The notes under the pieces are model-generated. The model did not search any database. It worked only from the letters and a program-made list of their open reading frames with translations, and was not told the origin of the DNA. DNA of 7,448 nt, taken from NCBI GenBank assembly GCA_020216625.1, contig JAIUYB010000097.1, positions 1 through 7,448 on the forward strand, given 5' to 3'. The stretch is from Desulfarculus sp. (GTDB lineage Bacteria; Desulfobacterota; Desulfarculia; Desulfarculales; Desulfarculaceae). The position numbers were made by a program, and so were the translations under genes. This document shows positions 1-6,566 of the stretch, piece by piece; positions within the stretch are counted from its first letter, which is position 1; the number at the start of each line of letters is the position of its first letter.

Positions 1-3000
1 TGGGCCAGGCTATGCTCCAGCGCGTCGCGCGGACCCTGCCCCACCATGCCGACCTGCGATGGTCCGGCCGGGAGGGGCAGGGACTTGCGGTCGATCTTGC
101 CGCTGCCAGTGAGAGGGAAGCGTGAAAGCGGGACGAAATGGGACGGCACCATATAGTCTGGCAGGGTTGCGTCGAGGTGGGACCGGGCTTCGCGCAGGAT
201 GGCCTCGGGGGTGGGCCAGGTCTCCAACGGTCCACGGGCCAGACGCTCCAGCTCGGTAATGGAGAGATCAGCGGCCGGGGTTGACGCCCGCCAGTCCGGG
301 CGCTGGGCGAAAAGGTTGCGCAACCCCGCCCCGGCCAGGCCATCATCGCGCCGTATCGACACCCGGAAGCCGTGAGACCGGATCAGGCCCACCACCCGCT
401 CCAAGCGGTCGCCTTGTTCGTGGACCTCCATCACGATCTGTCCGATCCGGGGCCAGTCCGTCTCGGCGATTCCGGCTAACACCTCCAGCTCGGCCCGCTC
501 CACATCGATCTTGAGCAGGTCCACCCGGCTCAGGCCGGCCTCGGCCATGACCGCAGACAAGGGCCTGACCCGGCAGGACACGGTATGGCCATGTAGACGG
601 TGGGCCAGCACTTGATCCAGAGTGGCGCGATGGTTCGCGTCGCGGCGGGAGACCTCGTCGCCCAGGAAGGACCGCACCGCGGCCAATTCCCGCTCCGGAT
701 CGGGATGGGCGCTGGAGAGGATGGTGGCCTGGGGGTGGTAATGAAACTCCACCACAGCATCTGCTGCGCCCAGTCCCAGGTTAAGGGCCTGGGCGCCGAG
801 TCCGTGCAGACGGCAGTTCAGGGCTAGGAGGGCGTGCAGCTCCGGGATGGGTTCGCAGGCCAGGAAGCGAGCGCCAGGGCGGAGCCGGCCCAGCCAGAGC
901 GAGAAGAGACCCAGGTTGGCCCCGATGTCCAGCACCACCGCATCCTCCGGCAGGGAAAGCTCGGGCCAGTGGTAGCAGCGCTGGCGGAATACCTCGTCGA
1001 ACATGAATTCGGTTTCCCGGCGATTGATCATGTAGACCGGAAGACCGTTGGGCAGCGCCATCCGCTCCCGCCCGTCCGCGCCACCGTCGGAATCAAGTTC
1101 CAAGAGACGCAACGCCAGGGGCGCGGTCAGCGGGTCGGGGACGATGTAGGCCGCCAGTTGGGGCGCGCCGGTCGCACCCACCGTCGTCACCAGGCATTGG
1201 CCCACCGGCGGGAACTCGGCCAGGCGGCTTTCGATCTCCCCAGGCTCGATGCGCAGGCCGCGAATCTTGACCTGATGATCCAGGCGGCCCAGGAACTCCA
1301 GGTTGCCATCATCTCGCCAGCGGGCCAAATCACCGGTGCGGTAGACGCGGGCGAAGGCCTGGTCTGGTCCTGGTTCGGCCAGGGGGTTGGCCACGAACTT
1401 TTCGGACGTGAGCGCCGGGTTGTTGAGATAACCCCGGGCCAGACCGATGCCAGAGATGCACAGCTCCCCGGAGATCCCCGGAGGTTGCAGCTCGCCGGCG
1501 CGGTCCAGGACATGCAGGTGGATGTTGTCGATGGGCCGGCCGATGGGCACCGCGTCCAGGTCGGCGGCGCTTTCGCAGTCGAACCAGGTGACGTCGATGG
1601 CCGCCTCGGTGGGGCCGTAGAGGTTGGCCAGGCTAACGCCATGGTGGTCATAAAGCAGGCGGTTGCACTGGTTGACCTGGGCCGGGGTCAGGGCCTCGCC
1701 GCTGGCGAAGATCTGGCGCAGGCTGGCCAGGCGGGGCAGGTGGCGCGCGGGGTCGGCGGCCAGGAAGCCCAGGAAGGCCTGGAGCATGGAGGGCACGAAG
1801 TGCATCACCGTCACCCCGGCCACAGCCACGGCGTCGATGATCGCCTGGGGATCCTTCTCGGCACCTGGAGCCAGGAAGCAGACCTGGGCTCCTTCGAGCG
1901 CCCACCAAACCTGCTCCCAGACCGAGACGTCGAAGGTGTAGGGCGTCTTTTGCAGGATCACGTCGCCAGGTCCGATGGGATAGCGCCGTTGCATCCACTT
2001 GACCCGGTTGATCAGAGCGCGGTGCTCGATCATGGCCCCCTTGGGCTGACCGGTGGAGCCGGAGGTGTAGATGATGTAGGCCAGGTCCCCCGGTCGGTTC
2101 ACCGGCGGTGGATTGTCGATGGAAGCGTCGGCCAGGGCCTGGTCGTCGGCCAGGACCAGGGGCGGACGGCCCTGGCCGCGAGCTTGTGGCGCCAGGTCGG
2201 TGCTGGTGATAAGCACCGCCGCGCCGCTGTCGCCCAGCATGTAGTCTACGCGGGCGACCGGGTAGGCGGGGTCGATGGGCAGATAGGCCCCACCGGCCTT
2301 CAGCACCCCCCAGATGGCCACCGGCATGGCCAGACTCCGTCGCAGCATCAGGGCTGCCACCTTGTCGGGCCCTAGGCCGAGATCCTTTAGGCGTTTCGCC
2401 ATGGCGTTGGCCCGCTGGTTCAATTCGGCGTAGGTCAGGACTTCGTCCCCGAAACGCGCGGCGGGCGCGTGAGGGGCGCGGGTGACTTGCTCCTCGAAAA
2501 GCGCGGCCAAGGTTTGGCGGGTTTCAGGGTGGGGATGGTCGGTGGCGTTGAACTCGACCAGCAGACGCCGCCGTTCGGCCTCGGGCAAAAGGTCGAGCTT
2601 GCGGGCCACGGTCTGCGGCTCGCGCGCCAGGCGTTGAAGGATCGTCTCGTAATAACCGCAGAGGCGCTTGATATCATCAACGTCAAAGACGTCCTGGCGA
2701 TGAATGATCTCCAGGGAGAATGAGTCCAGGGTGGTGCTGACCGTGAAATCCAGCCAGGTGTTGGTGGCGGCGTGGCCCTCGATGTGGAAGCGCATTGTCC
2801 GCTCCTGGACCGGAACTCCCTCCAGGACATGGAAATTGACGAAGTTGAAGATGACGTCGAAGAAAGGGTTGCCCTGCTCGCCCCGCACGCCGGCGGCGCG
2901 GGCGATCTCCCGCAGCGGAACCCGTTCGTAGCGTTTTAGTTGGCTGAGCTTGGCCGCCACCCGGCGGGCGTTCTCTCGCCAGGTCTGGCCCGCGGGCAGG

Positions 3001-3935
3001 GCCAGGCGCACCGGGATGGTGTTGAGGAAGCATCCGGCCAGGCGTTCGCCATCTTGGCACAGAGGACGGGTGTTGGTCACCAGACCGCAGACGATCTCAT
3101 CGTCCATGGCGAGCATCCGCAACAGCCAGGCATAGGCGGTGAAGCACAGGCTCTTGAGGTCCAACTCGTGGCGCATGGCGGTCAGCTTCAACTCGGCCAA
3201 GAGGTCTGGGCCCAGTTCATGGCGATGCAATCCAGACGGGGAAGCGCCCAGGGCTTTATATGGCTTGCGCTCCAACACCAACCTGGGGCTGTCGGTCATT
3301 TCGCGCCGCCAGAAAGCCAGGCTTTGCGGATCGCGCTTGTCCACCAGCTCCTGGACCACGAAGTCGCGATAGGTGCAGGCCAGGGGAGCGGGCGCGAAGC
3401 CTGGTTCCCACGCCAGGCGTTGGTAGATTTCGCGCAATTCAGTAACCAGGCAGGCGGTGCTCCAACCGTCGGTGATGGCGTGGTGCATGACCCAGGCCAG
3501 GCAATGGTTGGCGCCATCCAAGCTGAAGACCCGCACCCGCCACAGTGGAGGCTGGTGGAAGACGAAGGGGCTGGCCAAATCCTCGGCCAGGAACGCCCGC
3601 AGGCGTTGCTCCTGGGCGGACTGATTGAGGTGGCCCAGGTCCTCGTAGAGCAGGTCCGGCTCCACCTGGCGGTAGACGATCTGGATCGGCTCTTCGAAAC
3701 CGGTGGGGTTGAGGCCGGTGCGCAGGATGGGGTGTTTGCCGGCCAGCAGGCGCAGGGCCTGGCGCAGGCGCTCAAGATCGAAGGTCGGATCGCGCAGGGG
3801 GATGAGCATCTGGCTGTGGTAGAGGCCAGGGTCCTCCAAAGAATGATAGACCATCCCCAGCTCGATGTCGCTCATGGGGTAGAGGTCTTCGGCGCCCGCG
3901 AGCCGGGCCTCGATTTCTGTCACCCCTGGGATCAT
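1..3935 (-). CDS. NRPS with serine-type adenylation domain interrupted by an FkbM methyltransferase (3' end outside window)
   Basis: The gene starts at ATG 3935-3933, overlapping the upstream stop, and is open to the window edge: 1311 codons, no stop found in a full hand translation. The order is a condensation domain (about 18-440), the first part of an A domain (about 470-935), an FkbM-family methyltransferase (about 956-1212) and the rest of the A domain (about 1235-1295), then the linker into a PCP beyond the edge. The condensation domain has HHAITDG (151-157) and GCFLNTIPVRL. The A domain has TSGSTGQPKG (624-633), FDVS (668-671), NLYGPTE (771-777), RGLRIEPGEIE (892-902), LPDYMVP (1258-1264) and Lys1280. 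Code residues D669 V670 W673 H712 F743 S745 L772 I780 D781 K1280 read DVWHFSLIDK, a serine-type code. Predicted role: join the upstream aminoacyl group to serine and methylate that serine, probably on its hydroxyl. Further modules probably follow. Confidence 0.95.
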   Translation of the reverse strand, partial: MIPGVTEIEARLAGAEDLYPMSDIELGMVYHSLEDPGLYHSQMLIPLRDPTFDLERLRQALRLLAGKHPILRTGLNPTGFEEPIQIVYRQVEPDLLYEDLGHLNQSAQEQRLRAFLAEDLASPFVFHQPPLWRVRVFSLDGANHCLAWVMHHAITDGWSTACLVTELREIYQRLAWEPGFAPAPLACTYRDFVVQELVDKRDPQSLAFWRREMTDSPRLVLERKPYKALGASPSGLHRHELGPDLLAELKLTAMRHELDLKSLCFTAYAWLLRMLAMDDEIVCGLVTNTRPLCQDGERLAGCFLNTIPVRLALPAGQTWRENARRVAAKLSQLKRYERVPLREIARAAGVRGEQGNPFFDVIFNFVNFHVLEGVPVQERTMRFHIEGHAATNTWLDFTVSTTLDSFSLEIIHRQDVFDVDDIKRLCGYYETILQRLAREPQTVARKLDLLPEAERRRLLVEFNATDHPHPETRQTLAALFEEQVTRAPHAPAARFGDEVLTYAELNQRANAMAKRLKDLGLGPDKVAALMLRRSLAMPVAIWGVLKAGGAYLPIDPAYPVARVDYMLGDSGAAVLITSTDLAPQARGQGRPPLVLADDQALADASIDNPPPVNRPGDLAYIIYTSGSTGQPKGAMIEHRALINRVKWMQRRYPIGPGDVILQKTPYTFDVSVWEQVWWALEGAQVCFLAPGAEKDPQAIIDAVAVAGVTVMHFVPSMLQAFLGFLAADPARHLPRLASLRQIFASGEALTPAQVNQCNRLLYDHHGVSLANLYGPTEAAIDVTWFDCESAADLDAVPIGRPIDNIHLHVLDRAGELQPPGISGELCISGIGLARGYLNNPALTSEKFVANPLAEPGPDQAFARVYRTGDLARWRDDGNLEFLGRLDHQVKIRGLRIEPGEIESRLAEFPPVGQCLVTTVGATGAPQLAAYIVPDPLTAPLALRLLELDSDGGADGRERMALPNGLPVYMINRRETEFMFDEVFRQRCYHWPELSLPEDAVVLDIGANLGLFSLWLGRLRPGARFLACEPIPELHALLALNCRLHGLGAQALNLGLGAADAVVEFHYHPQATILSSAHPDPERELAAVRSFLGDEVSRRDANHRATLDQVLAHRLHGHTVSCRVRPLSAVMAEAGLSRVDLLKIDVERAELEVLAGIAETDWPRIGQIVMEVHEQGDRLERVVGLIRSHGFRVSIRRDDGLAGAGLRNLFAQRPDWRASTPAADLSITELERLARGPLETWPTPEAILREARSHLDATLPDYMVPSHFVPLSRFPLTGSGKIDRKSLPLPAGPSQVGMVGQGPRDALEHSLA
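51..233 (-). other. Serine-type adenylation domain, C-terminal part (A9-A10)
   Basis: After the methyltransferase the A-domain fold resumes with helix ILREARSHLDAT, A9 LPDYMVP (1258-1264) and A10 PLTGSGKIDRKSL with catalytic Lys1280. It then runs into PRDALEHSLA, the usual start of a carrier domain whose serine lies beyond the edge. Retention of both A9 and A10 argues that the interrupted enzyme is still active. Confidence 0.88.
300..1070 (-). other. FkbM-family methyltransferase domain inserted in the adenylation domain
   Basis: Residues about 956-1212 form a complete SAM-dependent methyltransferase of the FkbM family (Methyltransf_21). The N-terminal extension typical of FkbM is present (MALPNGLPVYMINRRETEF, 959-977). 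Next come the SAM-binding glycine motif VVLDIGANLG (1000-1009), the acidic strand end FLACEP, and the late family motif DLLKIDVERAELEVL (1139-1153). In that motif the usual glycine of KIDVEGxE is Arg1147. The family is named for an O-methyltransferase of the FK506/FK520 pathway. The domain lies between A8 and A9, in frame and with no start signal of its own. O-methylation of the serine side chain is the most likely activity; N- or carboxyl methylation cannot be excluded. Confidence 0.9.
1131..2528 (-). other. Serine-type adenylation domain, N-terminal and A8 part
   Basis: Residues about 470-935 hold the large N-terminal subdomain and the start of the C-terminal subdomain, up to the strand LAAYIVP (927-933), where the normal A-domain fold is broken by the methyltransferase. 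Nine of the ten specificity residues are here (DVWHFSLID). The combination DVWH.SLIDK is the classical serine signature, as recalled for enterobactin synthetase EntF (DVWHLSLIDK). The one difference is Phe743 for Leu at position 299. Confidence 0.9.
2616..3884 (-). other. Condensation domain of the second NRPS (complete)
   Basis: This full-length domain (residues about 18-440) forms the peptide bond between the residue on the upstream PCP and its own serine. The catalytic motif HHAITDG is intact at 151-157, with His152 as the catalytic second histidine. The first motif reads YPMSDIELGMVYHSL, closer to the YPLSPMQxGMLFHSL form than to the common SxAQxRLW form. Other motifs include YRDFVVQE, GCFLNTIPVRL and NPFFDVIFNF. 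No epimerase precedes it, so an L-configured donor is expected. The sub-class was not assigned with a profile. Confidence 0.88.
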
Positions 3936-6529
3936 CGTCCCAATATCCTCTGGCGCAGGGCCGCCACCGCGTCCTCCGCCCCCTGGGTGGGTCGGGCCTG
4001 GGGAACGTCCTGGAACTGGCCGATGCGCCGGGCCAGCTCGGCCACGGTCTTGTGCTCATAGAGGTCGGGTATCTTCAGGGCGCATTCCAGCTCGCGGTTG
4101 ATCGCCGCCAGCAGGCTGATGGCCTTGACCGAATCACCGCCCAGATTGAAGTAGTTGTCATGCACTCCCACCCGCTCCAGACCCAGCTTGTCGGCCCAGA
4201 TTCGGGCCAGAGTCGCCTCCCGGGCGTCACGGGGGGCCTGGTAAGCCCCGGCTCCCAGACGGACGGCCTCCAGGCTCTCCAGGCCGGCGCGGTCAAGCTT
4301 GCCATTCCGGTTGAGAGGCAGGGCCGGGGCGGTCAGGAAGACCGAGGGCAGCATGTATTCCGGCAGGCTGGCCAACAGATGACGGCGCAGGTCTTCGGGG
4401 TCGAGCTCGCCCTCGGACGCCAACCAGGCCCAGAGCGCGGTCTGGCCCTGGTCGTCGGTCCGGGCCGCCACCGCGGCCTGGCGCACCCGAGGATGGGCCA
4501 GCAGCCGCGCCTCGATCTCCTGGGGCTCCACCCGGAAACCATGCACTTGCACCTGCTGGTCCAGGCGGCCCAGCAGTTCCAGGTTGCCGTCCGGCAGCCA
4601 GCGGGCCAGGTCCCCGGTGCGGTAGAGCCGCCGCGCGCCGTGGCAGTAATCATGATGAGGGTTGGCCACGAAGCGGGTGGCGGTTTCCTCCGGGCGGTTC
4701 AGATAGCCCCGGGCCAAGCCCACCCCGGCCAGGCATAGTTCGCCGGGCTCGCCGATGGGCTTGAGATGGAGGTCGTCGTCCAGCACCAGAGTGTAGTGAC
4801 CGGCGATGGGACGGCCGATGATCCCAACCGTGGCGGGGGTCATGCCAAAGTAGGCGGCGCTGGTGACGCTGTCCTCGGTGGGGCCGTACTCGTTGTCCAG
4901 CTGAGCCTGGGGGGACAGGGCGGTGCTGGTCCGCAGCAAGGCGGCCGGGGCGCGCTCGCCGGCCAGGGTGACCCGCCGGAGGCTGGCCAGCTCCTCGGGC
5001 GCGGCCCCTTCCAAAAGCAGGCGATACATGGAGGGAACCACCGCGCAGTGGGTGACGCCCCGATGGGCCAGGACCGAACGGATGTGGGCCACCTCGCCCC
5101 AGCGCTCCTCGTTGATCAGCACCAGGGTCGCGCCGGCCAGCAGGGTGGGATAAAGGTTGGCCCCAAAACCATCGAAGGCCTCGGGCACCAATTGTAAGAC
5201 CACCGCATCGTGACCTAGACCCTGGGCGTCCCGCCGCCAGAGGGCGTAATTGACGAGGCCGCGCTGCTCGATCAGCACTCCCTTGGGCCGGCCGGTGGAG
5301 CCGGAGGTGAAGATCACGTAGGCCAGACTCCCAAGTCCGGCCAGGGGCTCGGGATCGTCGCGGGGTAGGGCGCGATCGTGTTGGGGTGGACCGGGATCGA
5401 TCACGCTCAGGCCCAGAGCGGCCGCCTCTGGCCAGGGCCGGGTGGAGATGGCCAACCTGAGCCCGGCGTCGGCCGCCATGCTGGCCAGGCGCTCAGGCGG
5501 CAGGCCGGGGTCCAGGGGCAGGTAGGCCCCGCCGGCCTTCATCACCGCCAGGAGGGAGGCGATGAAGTCGAAGCTGGTGTGGGTGGCCACGGCCACGATT
5601 TCCTCGGCCGTCAGGCCCAGGGCCAGCAGATGGTGGGCCAGGCGGTTGGCCCGGCTGTTGAGATCGGCGTAGGTCAGTGCCTGGTCGTCCAAACGCAGGG
5701 CGATGGCCTCGGGAGTGGCGGCGGCCTGGGCCGCGAAGAGCGCGGGCAGGGTGGCGGCGGAGGTCGCGGGCGCGGGGTGATTGAAGAAAAATTCGCGCCT
5801 GACCTGGTCGCCGATCAGGTCCAAATCCTGGAGGGACCGGTCCAGGTCGGCCAGGGCCAGGCCGGCCAGACGGACCAAGTGCCCGGCGATGCGCTCCCGG
5901 GTGGCGCGGCCGTAGCGCGCCGGGTCGGCCAGGATGCGGCCGGCAATATCACCGCCGGCCAAACGGAAGCCGAAGGTCAGGCCCACCCCCGCCGGGTCCA
6001 GGTAGGCCGGGTCGTGGATTTCCTCCAGGTACAGGGCCACGTCCATCAAGGGCGAGCCAGCGGCCTGGGGCGGCAGGCCCAGGTCGTGATAAAGCCGGTT
6101 CAGGGGATAGTTCTGATGATCCACCGCCTCCAGGATGGTCTGGCGCAGGTCCACCAGGAGCTGCTTGAAGCTGGTCTGGGGGCCGATGCCCACGCGCAGG
6201 GGCAGGACGGTGTTGATGAAGCGCCCAGCCTCTGGTTGGCGATGGATCGGCGCGGCGATGACCAGGTCGCGTCGGCCGCTGTAGCGCTGGAGCAGCCCAG
6301 CCACCAGGGCGGCCAGGACCATGAAGACCTTGGCCGGCGAGCCGCCGGCGAGCTTCATCACCTGGGACGAGGCGGTGGGATCCAGGGTGAACTCCAGGGG
6401 CGTGGCCGGTTCGTGGTCTGGCTCGCGGTCCGGCGCGAAACCCACCTTGTCATAAAAACCATCCAGCTTGGCCAACCAATAGGCCCGCTCGTCAGGGGCG
6501 GGCGTGGGGTTGAGGGCCGGGTCGGACAT
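3932..6529 (-). CDS. Single-module NRPS: half-condensation, adenylation, PCP (probable loading module)
   Basis: The 865-residue protein activates an amino acid as aminoacyl-AMP and loads it onto its own carrier domain. The order is a C-lobe-only condensation remnant (about 14-245), an A domain (about 258-762) and a PCP (about 768-836). A-domain motifs are intact: LTYADLNSRANRLA (285-298), KAGGAYLPLD (331-340), TSGSTGRPKG (408-417), FDG (452-454), NEYGPTE (546-552), YRTGDLARW, LPEYMLP and NRNGKLDR with Lys744. The PCP carries LGGDS with Ser800 as the predicted phosphopantetheine site. The hand-aligned ten-residue code is D453 G454 A457 A496 T521 A523 E547 V555 T556 K744, nearest to a tyrosine code (DGTITAEVAK, recalled from memory). 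D453 indicates an alpha-amino acid rather than an aryl acid. There is no epimerase or thioesterase. The start is supported by GAAAGG 10 nt upstream, and the stop overlaps the next NRPS start as ATGA. The missing condensation half and first position in the NRPS series suggest an initiation module. Confidence 0.95.
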   Translation of the reverse strand: MSDPALNPTPAPDERAYWLAKLDGFYDKVGFAPDREPDHEPATPLEFTLDPTASSQVMKLAGGSPAKVFMVLAALVAGLLQRYSGRRDLVIAAPIHRQPEAGRFINTVLPLRVGIGPQTSFKQLLVDLRQTILEAVDHQNYPLNRLYHDLGLPPQAAGSPLMDVALYLEEIHDPAYLDPAGVGLTFGFRLAGGDIAGRILADPARYGRATRERIAGHLVRLAGLALADLDRSLQDLDLIGDQVRREFFFNHPAPATSAATLPALFAAQAAATPEAIALRLDDQALTYADLNSRANRLAHHLLALGLTAEEIVAVATHTSFDFIASLLAVMKAGGAYLPLDPGLPPERLASMAADAGLRLAISTRPWPEAAALGLSVIDPGPPQHDRALPRDDPEPLAGLGSLAYVIFTSGSTGRPKGVLIEQRGLVNYALWRRDAQGLGHDAVVLQLVPEAFDGFGANLYPTLLAGATLVLINEERWGEVAHIRSVLAHRGVTHCAVVPSMYRLLLEGAAPEELASLRRVTLAGERAPAALLRTSTALSPQAQLDNEYGPTEDSVTSAAYFGMTPATVGIIGRPIAGHYTLVLDDDLHLKPIGEPGELCLAGVGLARGYLNRPEETATRFVANPHHDYCHGARRLYRTGDLARWLPDGNLELLGRLDQQVQVHGFRVEPQEIEARLLAHPRVRQAAVAARTDDQGQTALWAWLASEGELDPEDLRRHLLASLPEYMLPSVFLTAPALPLNRNGKLDRAGLESLEAVRLGAGAYQAPRDAREATLARIWADKLGLERVGVHDNYFNLGGDSVKAISLLAAINRELECALKIPDLYEHKTVAELARRIGQFQDVPQARPTQGAEDAVAALRQRILGR
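3946..3950 (-). promoter_or_regulatory. Shine-Dalgarno sequence for the second NRPS, inside the end of the first
   Basis: The minus strand reads GAGGA ten nucleotides before the ATG at 3935-3933, still within the last codons of the first NRPS. Together with the ATGA stop/start overlap (3935-3932), this supports translational coupling and fixes the start of the second NRPS. Confidence 0.65.
4022..4228 (-). other. Peptidyl carrier domain of the first NRPS
   Basis: Residues about 768-836 follow A10 and contain the usual four-helix carrier pattern. The attachment motif DNYFNLGGDSVKA holds Ser800, the predicted phosphopantetheine site. After the domain, a predicted amphipathic tail (AEDAVAALRQRILGR, ending at residue 865) closes the protein and may dock to the next NRPS. 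Confidence 0.9.
4244..5758 (-). other. Adenylation domain of the first NRPS, tyrosine-like code
   Basis: All the main A-domain core motifs are readable and in order across residues about 258-762, including the P-loop-like TSGSTGRPKG, NEYGPTE, YRTGDLARW and the A10 lysine (Lys744). The code DGAATAEVTK shares seven of ten positions with the tyrosine code DGTITAEVAK (from memory). The three differences are at positions 239, 278 and 331 in gramicidin synthetase numbering, two of them to alanine. An aromatic substrate fits best, but a modified or bulkier aromatic residue cannot be excluded. Confidence 0.85.
5795..6490 (-). other. Truncated condensation domain (C-terminal lobe only) of the first NRPS
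   Basis: Residues about 14-245 match only the second half of an NRPS condensation domain. It opens with AYWLAKLDGF (16-25), the linker where the C-lobe begins. It continues with RDLVIAAPIHRQPE (87-100), then GRFINTVLPLRV (102-113), the equivalent of the FVNTLPLR motif, and SPLMDVALYLEE (159-170). Motifs C1 to C3, including catalytic HHxxxDG, are absent. There is no room for them upstream, because the radical SAM gene ends 37 bp before the start. A full condensation domain is about 450 residues. Peptide-bond formation by this remnant is not expected; a structural or docking role is inference. Confidence 0.85.
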
Positions 6530-6566
6530 GGTTCAAGCGCCTTTCTTTCGGACCGGGTGAGGCACC
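6530..6566 (-). promoter_or_regulatory. Short intergenic gap with ribosome binding site for the first NRPS
   Basis: The only non-coding stretch in the window is 37 bp between the radical SAM stop and the NRPS start. Read on the minus strand it holds GAAAGG (+ strand 6545-6540), a Shine-Dalgarno-like sequence exactly 10 nt before the ATG at 6529-6527. This supports that start. The gap shows no obvious hairpin and is too short to suggest an independent promoter. Confidence 0.6.

Noticed and set aside
300..1070. The methyltransferase as a separate gene with a start at the Met codon 1061-1059
   Set aside because: It is in frame with the A domain on both sides, A9 and A10 follow in the same frame, and there is no stop before it.
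1187..1998. Minus-strand frames of 154 and 116 codons inside the second NRPS
   Set aside because: They lie in other frames of the A-domain coding region, rich in P, S, R and W, with no motifs. The NRPS frame is continuous here, so there is no frameshift.
834..2375. 513-codon open frame on the plus strand
   Set aside because: It is antisense to the second NRPS, whose motifs are unmistakable. Its translation is low-complexity and rich in G, Q, V and H, as expected from the complement of GC-rich coding DNA, and no domain is recognisable.
3..3935. Possible frameshift or pseudogene, because no closed long frame exists from 3935 to the left edge
   Set aside because: Codon-by-codon translation of the minus strand found no stop. 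The frame is only unclosed because the gene runs off the window.
2940..4061. 373-codon open frame on the plus strand
   Set aside because: It is antisense to the condensation domain and the end of the first NRPS, with the same shadow composition and no domain.
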